DNA from: Verrucomicrobia bacterium UBA7008
GTDB taxonomy: Bacteria; Verrucomicrobiota; Kiritimatiellia; RFP12; UBA1067
Direction: 5' to 3'
DNA length: 15,228 nt
Assembly (NCBI GenBank): GCA_002449695.1
Contig: DJXI01000064.1
Span: forward strand, 1 to 15,228
Numbering within the stretch: position 1 is the first letter of the stretch; each line of letters opens with the position of its first letter. Positions 6,446 to 11,587 of this stretch are shown here, one piece after another. The position numbers and the translations under genes are program-made. The notes under the pieces are model-generated. The model did no database searches and was not told where the DNA came from. It worked only from the letters and a program-made list of their open reading frames with translations.

Positions 6446-7039
6446 TCAGTAGCCGTTCTTGTCGCGCCGCGCGTAGTCCTGGCGCATGAACTTGACCGCC
6501 CGCGAGAAGAGCTGGTCGACGTTGCCGACGGACGAAACCTCCAGCATCTCCTTCGTCTCCTCGCTCGTCAGATGGAAGCGCGTCTTCAGGATGAGGACGA
6601 GCGCGCGCTCGGGATCCTGGTTCCAGAGGTCGCGGAAGCAGAGGTGCGTCATCGACCAGATTTCGTTGCGCGCGAGACCGAGATCCTGCTGCGGAATGTC
6701 CAGCGCCGCCGCCGCGCCGTCTTCCGCGCCGGCGGCCGCCGCGCCCTCCAGCGAAATCTCGCCGTGCTTGTTCGGGTCGGCGTTGAGCACGTAGCCGCGC
6801 ACGTAGGCGCGCAGCCACCCCTGGAAGCTCCCCTCGCCGCGGTAGAGGTCGATCTTCCGCCGCCCCAGCATGTCCTCGTAGAGCATGCCCATCAGGTCGC
6901 CGGCCGTCAGCGAATAGCGCTTCATCATCTCGGCGCTCCGCAGCGACGTCGATTCCGGCTCGACGACATCCTCCCACACGCGCTTCCAGCCCGCGTCCTC
7001 GCCCGCCTTCACGAGCGCGTACCATTCCTGATCCGTCAT
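6446..7039 (-). CDS. Divergent sigma-70-like (ECF-type) protein
   Basis: This 197-aa protein has a layout suggesting an ECF sigma factor. Residues about 45-90 (SLTAGDLMGMLYEDML, then DLYRGEGSFQGWLRAYVRGYVL) resemble sigma region 2, including the 'GEGSFxxWL' strand-helix. Residues about 145-188 (LVLILKTRFHLTSEETKEML, then VGNVDQLFSRAVKFMRQDY) resemble region 4 with its helix-turn-helix. An Ala-rich linker (about 97-118) separates them. The match is weak and could also be a sigma-like regulator that no longer binds core polymerase. The start at 7039 overlaps the stop of the preceding gene as ATGA, so the two are translationally coupled. No anti-sigma membrane protein is seen in the window. Confidence 0.58.
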   Translation of the reverse strand: MTDQEWYALVKAGEDAGWKRVWEDVVEPESTSLRSAEMMKRYSLTAGDLMGMLYEDMLGRRKIDLYRGEGSFQGWLRAYVRGYVLNADPNKHGEISLEGAAAAGAEDGAAAALDIPQQDLGLARNEIWSMTHLCFRDLWNQDPERALVLILKTRFHLTSEETKEMLEVSSVGNVDQLFSRAVKFMRQDYARRDKNGY

Positions 7040-7353
7040 GCGAACGTCAGCCCTCCCGGAATCGGCAGCATCCCGCGCCGGTGCAGCCAGATCGCCGTGT
7101 CGTGCTTGCCCTTGATGAAATCGGCGGAAGCGAGCGCGCCCTGCCCGTCGCGGATCTTGATGTGCGCGCCGAAGAGATCGAGCGTGCCCGCCTTGACCGG
7201 CCGCTCCTCGCCGTCCGTCACCGCCACCGGCAGGAGCGCGTCCGCGCCCGCGCCGCCGGGGAACGTCAGGCGGCCCCACCACCGCATCTTCAGCGATTTC
7301 GTCGGGTGCGACACGAAGGTCAGCGTGATGGTCTTGCCCTCTGGAACTTTCAT
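7036..7353 (-). CDS. Conserved-looking 105-aa protein of unknown function
   Basis: I do not recognise this protein. It has 105 residues, no signal peptide and no membrane helix. The first half looks beta-rich (KTITLTFVSH, then LKMRWWGRLTF), and the second contains short strands (KAGTLDLFGAHIKIRDG) and a C-terminal LHRRGMLPIPGG. It is real rather than a shadow frame because it sits 17 nt after the VIT gene with GGGCAGG before its ATG, and overlaps the sigma-like gene by four bases (ATGA). This context makes it a middle gene of a three-gene operon. It could be a partner or inhibitor of the sigma-like protein, but nothing in the sequence shows that directly. Confidence 0.68.
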   Translation of the reverse strand: MKVPEGKTITLTFVSHPTKSLKMRWWGRLTFPGGAGADALLPVAVTDGEERPVKAGTLDLFGAHIKIRDGQGALASADFIKGKHDTAIWLHRRGMLPIPGGLTFA

Positions 7354-7370
7354 CGCCGACAGCCTGCCCG

Positions 7371-10130
7371 TTAGAGTTTCACTTCGCCGATCAGCTGCTT
7401 GTCCTTCGGCTTGTCGAGGCGGAGCGTGAGGACCTGGCGCTTTTCGGCGGCCGTGCCCCAGTCGGTATAGACGGTCGCCGTCACCGTCGCCGGGCCCGTC
7501 AGCGCCGTCTGGTGCGACGCGAAATAGTTGGTCAGCACCTTGTAGACGCCACTTTCCAGCTCCTTCTTCAAATACTCCTCCGGGCCGTAGCCCGTCGTGA
7601 CATCCTCCGAGACGAACCCGCCCTCGGCCGTGCGGCGGTGGCCGTAGAACGCCTCCTCGCCGTTCGGTTCGAGAACGTGCAGGTCGATATCGGTCTCGTC
7701 CGCGTCCCAGCTCATGACGATGCGGAGCTTCACGGGCAGGTCGCGGCGGTAGGCGGCGTCGAACGCCGGCACGGCGGGCTTCTTGCCGTCGGGCCAGTCG
7801 ACGGCGTTCACCCACGCAATGAGCCCGTTCAGCTCTTCGAGCGCGATAATGGAAACCTGGAAGTCGTTGCCGCGCCGTCCGCTGCGCCGCGCGTTCACGT
7901 TGAACGCCGCGTCCGCGAAAAGGCGCATCGCCTCCTCAAGCCATTTGCGGGAGATTTCCAGCCTCCCCTTGAGCCGGCTTTCCGGCGTGTCGGACGGATC
8001 GTAGAAGTTCCTGAGCGCGATCGCCTGCGCATCTTTCTCTCTCGCGCGCGCCCACTCGCCGTCGCAGAGCGCGGCCTTGGCCTGCTCCATGAGAACGAGC
8101 GCCAGGTCGCGGCGGCTCTGCGCCTCCTCGCCGCGCATCGCAAGCACCTTGCGGAACGCGAGGACGGCAAGATCGTAGCTGCCGGCCTCGCGGGCGCGCC
8201 AGCTCATCGCGCGCCAGAGCGCCGCGTCCTCCAGCTTGAACTCGGCGAGATTCGTGAGGATGCGGTCGGCCTCGAACGGCCGGCCCGCCTTGTAGAACCA
8301 CCCCGCGCAGTCGATGTAGAACGCGGGCGAATCGGCATACTTCTCGCGCTCCCTTAGATAGACTTTGTAGGCTTCATCGGCACCACCCTTGGAAACGGCC
8401 TTTAACGCGTCCAGATACGGCGTCTTCGGATCCCACGCCTTGAGCGTGACGGCCACGGGGAGTTGAGAGTTGAGAGTGGAGAGTTGAGAGTTGGCGGCGG
8501 CAGATTCTATCGCCCCGGGTGCGCTCGCCGCAGCTATCGCCCCGGGTGCGCTCGCCGCAGCCCGCACGTATCTCGCCGAGGCGGAGGTCGCCGCAGCCAT
8601 CACGCCATCCTCCTCCAGTGCGGCCTCCTCGCAACACGCCACGTCTTCCGCGTTGACCGCCGCAGCCGCGTCGCGACGGCTCGCGCCCAGTCCCACGGCC
8701 CGTGCGACGGCATCAAAGAGTCCGCTCTTCGGCGTCGACTTGGGCGGCTTCGGATCGTTCCACCATTTAACGCGCTCTTCCCAGTACTGGAGCAGCTGCT
8801 GCTCGTGCTCGGCTTTCGCCTTCTTCGCGGCGATGGGGTCGTCCTCGGCCGCGCGGCGTTTCACCCATTCGTCGTGGATGGCGAGGTTCGCGGGCGGCTC
8901 GATCTTGTGCTCCAGCCATTGCTCCAGCGTTTCGAGGACGAGGAGCGAAAGGCCCGGGCCCGCGACGCCGTACCGGCGGCCGAGCGCGAGGAACTCGTCC
9001 TTGCGGGCGTCCGCCTGCGATGCGAGATCCTGCATCCGCCGCGCCGCCCAGACGGTCGCGAGCAGACGGCCTTCCTTCACGGCCGCGCCCTCTGGCGGGG
9101 TCTCGCCCGGCGCGAGCTTGCGCACCACGACATCGTGCACAGGCACGTCGTCGCGCGAGGCGATAACAAGTTCGGGGATTGACTCGTAGTCCGGTTTCTC
9201 AAGCCCGAGGGTGTCGATTTCATCCGTGAAGAGCAGTGCCGGCATCGGGAAGTCTGCATTGCCGAGAGACAGCCTCTCTCGAATCTTGCTGAAGTCCGTG
9301 CCGCCGTCGTACACGATTTCGTCTATCTGCTTCAGAAGCGAATCCTTCGTGAAGCCGTTCGTCTTCGCGTAGCCGATTACATCGTTCCGGAACAGGACAA
9401 GCGCCCACTCGCCTTTTTCGGGAAGTGCCTCCAACTTCTTGCGCCACGCGGCGGCGAACGGCTGCGCGCTCAGGCTGGCGTCCCAGATGATCGTGCCTTT
9501 TGTGAACGCGGCGATCTTCTGCGCGATCGTCGCGGGCGCCGCCTCGTCCAGCATCGCGCGGGCGGCAAACACATCCTCGCCGTCGCGTTCGTAGACAGTT
9601 TCGGACACCGCGGCCGCATCCGTTTTCGGCGCGACGTATTCAACCGCGGCCTGGCGCGGCGTGTGCGGGACGAGCGGAAAGATGCGCGTCTTCCAGATGT
9701 TGCCCTTCACCTGCTCGACGAGGCCGGGATCGACGCCCTTGCGGACTTCGTTTTCGAACGCGACGCGCGCCTTCTCCTTCTCGCAGACGACGCCCGGCAC
9801 GAGCGTGCCGTTCACGTCGAGCGCGTAGGCGCACACGTGCGCGCCGTCCGGGATCGGGAATTCCAGTTCGCCGGCCATCTGCCGCGCGTTCGGATTGGTG
9901 AAGGTAAACGAGGTGCGCACGCGGCGGAAAAAGGCGTTCTCCTCCACGACGCGCGCCTGCGTCTCGATCGCGATCGGCTGTTCGTCCGCGCGCGGATCGA
10001 CGGGGCGGATGACCGACGGCGGCATCACGGGGTGGACGATTTTCGGGACGATTTCCTGCGCGGCGGCCGTCAGAGCCGCACCGCCAATCGCCAGGGCCAC
10101 GGGGACCCATGCTGACAATCTTTTTTTCAT
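7371..10130 (-). CDS. Exported VIT / VWA-like / TPR / DUF2135 protein
   Basis: A 919-aa protein with a clear signal peptide (MKKRLSAWVP, then VALAIGGAALTAAAQ, cleavage near 24-25). Domains in order: a VIT domain (about 50-170, with FTFTNPNARQMAGELEFPIP and TRIFPLVPHTPRQAAVEYV); a VWA-like domain (about 210-400) that keeps a MIDAS-type D217-A-S-L-S221 and G277-T278-D; a charged helical spacer; a low-complexity insert (524-558); TPR-like helices (about 585-700); and a C-terminal DUF2135/YfaP domain (about 800-905, DETDIDLHVLEPNGE and VTTGYGPEEY). VIT-VWA proteins usually act in extracytoplasmic adhesion or metal-dependent protein binding. The start at 10130 is chosen from the signal peptide; 79 further in-frame residues upstream are repeat-derived. 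It is first of three probable co-transcribed genes. Confidence 0.86.
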   Translation of the reverse strand: MKKRLSAWVPVALAIGGAALTAAAQEIVPKIVHPVMPPSVIRPVDPRADEQPIAIETQARVVEENAFFRRVRTSFTFTNPNARQMAGELEFPIPDGAHVCAYALDVNGTLVPGVVCEKEKARVAFENEVRKGVDPGLVEQVKGNIWKTRIFPLVPHTPRQAAVEYVAPKTDAAAVSETVYERDGEDVFAARAMLDEAAPATIAQKIAAFTKGTIIWDASLSAQPFAAAWRKKLEALPEKGEWALVLFRNDVIGYAKTNGFTKDSLLKQIDEIVYDGGTDFSKIRERLSLGNADFPMPALLFTDEIDTLGLEKPDYESIPELVIASRDDVPVHDVVVRKLAPGETPPEGAAVKEGRLLATVWAARRMQDLASQADARKDEFLALGRRYGVAGPGLSLLVLETLEQWLEHKIEPPANLAIHDEWVKRRAAEDDPIAAKKAKAEHEQQLLQYWEERVKWWNDPKPPKSTPKSGLFDAVARAVGLGASRRDAAAAVNAEDVACCEEAALEEDGVMAAATSASARYVRAAASAPGAIAAASAPGAIESAAANSQLSTLNSQLPVAVTLKAWDPKTPYLDALKAVSKGGADEAYKVYLREREKYADSPAFYIDCAGWFYKAGRPFEADRILTNLAEFKLEDAALWRAMSWRAREAGSYDLAVLAFRKVLAMRGEEAQSRRDLALVLMEQAKAALCDGEWARAREKDAQAIALRNFYDPSDTPESRLKGRLEISRKWLEEAMRLFADAAFNVNARRSGRRGNDFQVSIIALEELNGLIAWVNAVDWPDGKKPAVPAFDAAYRRDLPVKLRIVMSWDADETDIDLHVLEPNGEEAFYGHRRTAEGGFVSEDVTTGYGPEEYLKKELESGVYKVLTNYFASHQTALTGPATVTATVYTDWGTAAEKRQVLTLRLDKPKDKQLIGEVKL
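8461..8495 (+). repeat. In-gene heptamer repeat (AGTTGAG)x5
   Basis: Five 7-nt units (AGTTGAG, AGTTGAG, AGTGGAG, AGTTGAG, AGTTGGC) lie inside the VIT gene. On the coding strand they give the low-complexity NSQLSTLNSQLP at residues 547-558. Such Asn-Ser-Gln-Leu peptides are unlike the rest of the protein and mark a microsatellite insertion. Confidence 0.75.
8507..8560 (+). repeat. In-gene perfect 27-bp direct repeat, two copies
   Basis: Two identical adjacent 27-nt units (8507-8533 and 8534-8560) encode the peptide AAASAPGAI twice (residues 524-532 and 533-541). Because 27 is a multiple of three, copy number can change without breaking the frame. It lies 11 nt from the heptamer array. Confidence 0.85.
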
Positions 10131-10136
10131 GCCATC

Positions 10137-10165
10137 AGTATACCTTTTTCGTTGTCCGATGTAAA
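10137..10165 (-). promoter_or_regulatory. Strong promoter of the VIT operon, predicted leaderless
   Basis: TTTACA (10160-10165) and TATACT (10137-10142) are separated by 17 nt on the minus strand, close to the sigma-70 consensus. Only six bases lie between the -10 and the ATG at 10130, so the expected transcript start is at or next to the A of the start codon. The AAAAAGG upstream would fall within the promoter and cannot serve as a ribosome site. Confidence 0.66.
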
Positions 10166-10203
10166 GGGGCCGTCGCGTGAATTTTTCCGCTGCCATCGCA
10201 TCC

Positions 10204-10252
10204 GGGGACAGACCCCGCGCGCCCCGCCTTCCCCGCCGCGGGGACAGACCCC
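10204..10252 (+). repeat. GGGGACAGACCCC hairpins, two copies after the transposase gene
   Basis: Cores are at 10204-10216 and 10240-10252, both with the A variant. The second has a 7-bp stem, CGCGGGG/CCCCGCG, around ACAGA, and ends 3 nt beyond the transposase stop codon. Confidence 0.85.
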
Positions 10253-10255
10253 GCG

Positions 10256-11089
10256 TCACGCGTCCGCCTTGGCAAGCCGCCACCCGTGCGACGCATACGC
10301 CCACTCCCCCACGGGGACAGGCCCCGCCGCGCGCGACCGCAGGCAGGCGCCCAGGTTGACCACCCACCGCGCCACGAACTCTCGGCTGCCGAACACCTTT
10401 CCGCCGCCGATCTGCGCCACCCGCTTCAGCAGCGCCACCGCGGGGACAGGCCCCTCGTCAGCGGGGACAGGCCCCGCGGGGCAGGGCGGCGGCTCGGCCG
10501 TCCACGACCAGCGGTAGTCCTTCGCCTGCGTGACGAGCCGCGCGCGCACCGGGTTGAGCGCCACGTAGCGCATGCAGGTCGCGAGATACCGCCCGTCCTC
10601 GATCAGCGTTGAGGCGAAACGCCCGCTCCACAGGCTCCCGCAGTAGCCGTGCTCGCGCTTGAACCAGATGTTGAACTGCTCCTTGAATGTCTTCATCATT
10701 GCGCTGATGTCGTTCATCCGCGCGCGCCAGCGGTTCAGCTCCGCGTCCCGTTCGGCGTAATGACCCGCTTTCTCAAGGGCGCGCCAGCGTTCCGCGAGCC
10801 GGTCGGCCGCGCGGCTCCCCTTCAGGGTTGCGACACGGCGCAGGATTTCATCCGCGGGGACAGGCCCCGCGCCGCGCACGACCTTGCAGATGACGTGGAA
10901 GTGGTTGTCCATCGCCACCAGCGCCTTGAGCTCTATGCCGCTGAACGCGGCCGCGCGGCGCAAGGCCGCGACGAGCTCCGTCTTGACGCGCCCCTTCTCG
11001 AAAAGGAAGCGTCTGTCGTTCGTGCGGGACATGAGATGGTAGTACGCCGTGCCCTCGCCCGTCAGTTTCATCCGCGCCGTTCGTGCCAT
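10256..11089 (-). CDS. REP-associated (RAYT / Y1-like) HUH transposase containing in-frame repeat copies
   Basis: This 277-aa protein is of the IS200-like / REP-associated transposase family, single-strand endonucleases that process hairpin DNA. The HUH motif N62-H63-F64-H65 follows a typical start (GTAYYHLMSRTNDRRFLF, 13-30). The second conserved block is E137-QFNIWFKREHGYCGSLWSG through GRYLATCMRYVALNPVRARLV (167-186). The position where family members often carry the catalytic Tyr (..K..Y..xN) appears to be Phe here. Four GGGGACAGGCCCC hairpins lie inside the gene and are translated as AGPVP peptides (about 74-80, 205-217 with two copies, 255-262), adding Pro-rich linkers without breaking the frame. 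GGAGG 8 nt before the ATG is a strong ribosome site. No terminal inverted repeats were seen, so it is a domesticated-looking RAYT rather than an insertion sequence. Confidence 0.83.
   Translation of the reverse strand: MARTARMKLTGEGTAYYHLMSRTNDRRFLFEKGRVKTELVAALRRAAAFSGIELKALVAMDNHFHVICKVVRGAGPVPADEILRRVATLKGSRAADRLAERWRALEKAGHYAERDAELNRWRARMNDISAMMKTFKEQFNIWFKREHGYCGSLWSGRFASTLIEDGRYLATCMRYVALNPVRARLVTQAKDYRWSWTAEPPPCPAGPVPADEGPVPAVALLKRVAQIGGGKVFGSREFVARWVVNLGACLRSRAAGPVPVGEWAYASHGWRLAKADA
10313..10325 (+). repeat. GGGGACAGGCCCC hairpin inside transposase, C-terminal copy
   Basis: Core with the G variant. It is read on the coding strand as GGG-CCT-GTC-CCC (Gly-Pro-Val-Pro, residues 256-259). 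Confidence 0.85.
10442..10475 (+). repeat. GGGGACAGGCCCC hairpins inside transposase, paired copies
   Basis: Cores are at 10442-10454 and 10463-10475, 21 nt apart (seven codons), so both are in the same reading frame. They encode the doubled GPVPADEGPVPA around residues 206-217. Both carry the G variant. Confidence 0.88.
10856..10868 (+). repeat. GGGGACAGGCCCC hairpin inside transposase, after HUH motif
   Basis: A G-variant core within the 7-bp stem CGCGGGG/CCCCGCG encodes AGPVPAD at residues 74-80, about nine residues after the HUH motif. Confidence 0.85.
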
Positions 11090-11097
11090 AATCTGAT

Positions 11098-11102
11098 CCT
11101 CC
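11098..11102 (-). promoter_or_regulatory. Strong ribosome-binding site of the transposase
   Basis: GGAGG on the minus strand, 8 nt before the ATG at 11089, fixes this start. Confidence 0.75.
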
Positions 11103-11128
11103 GTGGTGTTTTTGATGCGTTATAAAGC

Positions 11129-11147
11129 CGTCTTGACCGTCAAGACG
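11129..11147. promoter_or_regulatory. Perfect inverted repeat at the transposase transcript start
   Basis: CGTCTTGA and TCAAGACG flank a 3-nt CCG spacer. The site lies just downstream of the predicted -10, so it could be an operator for a dimeric repressor or a hairpin at the 5' end of the mRNA. No U-tract follows, so it is not a terminator. Confidence 0.55.
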
Positions 11148-11152
11148 CGGAT

Positions 11153-11161
11153 ATTATGGCA
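11153..11161 (-). promoter_or_regulatory. Extended -10 promoter of the transposase
   Basis: TGC-CATAAT on the minus strand fits an extended -10. The predicted transcript start is near 11146, giving a leader of about 57 nt. No clear -35 hexamer is seen; the 11-bp array occupies the region just upstream. Confidence 0.45.
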
Positions 11162-11178
11162 TAAATCCGAAAAAGAAA

Positions 11179-11222
11179 TCTTAATTTTGTCTTAAGATTA
11201 TCTTAAGATTTTCTTAAGATTT
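11179..11222 (+). repeat. 11-bp-period AT-rich array, four units with TCTTAAGA palindromes
   Basis: Four contiguous 11-nt units read TCTTAATTTTG, TCTTAAGATTA, TCTTAAGATTT and TCTTAAGATTT. Three contain the 8-bp palindrome TCTTAAGA. The period is close to one helical turn, so the palindromes face the same side of the DNA. The array is 18-61 bp upstream of the transposase -10, an expected place for regulator binding. Confidence 0.78.
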
Positions 11223-11235
11223 CTCCCCGGCGCGC

Positions 11236-11248
11236 GGGGTCTGTCCCC
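11236..11248 (-). repeat. GGGGACAGACCCC hairpin, inverted copy
   Basis: The core appears as GGGGTCTGTCCCC on the plus strand. It is the only copy in this orientation and lies directly upstream of the 11-bp array. Confidence 0.82.
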
Positions 11249-11283
11249 ACGCGGATTCAACTTATCCGGGTGAGGGTTATTTA

Positions 11284-11317
11284 ACGCAGAGTCGCAGAGC
11301 CGCAGAGGACGCAGAGT
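11284..11317 (+). repeat. CGCAGAG tandem repeat, four units
   Basis: Four CGCAGAG heptamers are separated by one or two variable bases (period 8-9), in non-coding DNA. It is a third low-complexity type distinct from the GACTTCN and AGTTGAG arrays. Confidence 0.65.
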
Positions 11318-11331
11318 TTTTTGAAATCGTC

Positions 11332-11344
11332 GGGGACAGACCCC
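11332..11344 (+). repeat. GGGGACAGACCCC hairpin followed by GCGATCC
   Basis: A-variant core. It shares the downstream GCGATCC with the copies at 11406 and 11455, so the repeated unit here extends to about 20 bp. Confidence 0.82.
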
Positions 11345-11368
11345 GCGATCCTAGTCCGTGCAATCGTC

Positions 11369-11396
11369 TGGTAGGGGCGATTGTCCCCAATCGCCC
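11369..11396 (-). repeat. Covarying hairpin repeat, copy 4
   Basis: On the plus strand TGGTAG leads into the stem GGGCGATTG / CAATCGCCC (11375-11383 and 11388-11396) with loop TCCC. Flank and inner TTG...CAA match the copies near 4217-4347, about 7 kb away, while the stem has changed with pairing kept. Confidence 0.75.
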
Positions 11397-11405
11397 GCGA
11401 TCGGC

Positions 11406-11467
11406 GGGGACAGACCCCACGATCCAAATGCGGATACGCGTATTCAGAAAGGACGGGGACAGACCCC
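11406..11467 (+). repeat. GGGGACAGACCCC hairpins, two copies in a longer direct repeat
   Basis: Cores are at 11406-11418 and 11455-11467. Both are followed by (A/G)CGATCC and a nearby GCGTATT, so about 30 bp is repeated with a short indel. Confidence 0.8.
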
Positions 11468-11502
11468 GCGATCCGCGTATTTATGAATGCGAGGAGGCGT
11501 GT

Positions 11503-11546
11503 AAAAAAACGCCCCCGCAGGCTATGGATCGCATTCACCTGCGGGG
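11503..11546 (-). terminator. Rho-independent terminator of the giant surface gene
   Basis: On the minus strand CCCCGCAGG (11538-11546) pairs perfectly with CCTGCGGGG (11513-11521) across a 16-nt loop. GCG and a seven-T run (11503-11509) follow. It begins about 42 nt after the stop codon at 11588. Confidence 0.8.
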
Positions 11547-11587
11547 ACTCGGCGACAACCACGACGCCTAAATCTTTGGGCTACGGC

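Larger units (their letters stand above)
11090..11587. other. Repeat-rich intergenic region between giant surface gene and transposase
   Basis: I support no gene in this stretch of about 500 bases. From right to left it holds the terminator of the giant gene, three GGGGACAGACCCC hairpins, a covarying hairpin, a CGCAGAG tandem, an inverted GGGGACAGACCCC copy, an AT-rich 11-bp-period array, an extended -10 promoter and an inverted repeat near the transposase transcript start. The 93-residue minus-strand frame across it (11281-11562) is built almost wholly from these repeats. Confidence 0.65.

Noticed and set aside
10256..11089. Complete IS200/IS605-type insertion sequence
   Set aside because: No matched left and right ends were found, and the single gene with surrounding palindromes fits a RAYT better than a mobile IS.
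11179..11317. CRISPR array or plasmid-type replication origin
   Set aside because: Units are contiguous 8-11 bp tandems without spacers, and there is no cas, rep or dnaA gene nearby.
11281..11562. 93-codon minus-strand frame in the intergenic region
   Set aside because: Nearly all its residues come from GGGGACAGACCCC, CGCAGAG and covarying hairpin repeats, and it overlaps the terminator; no ribosome site fits.
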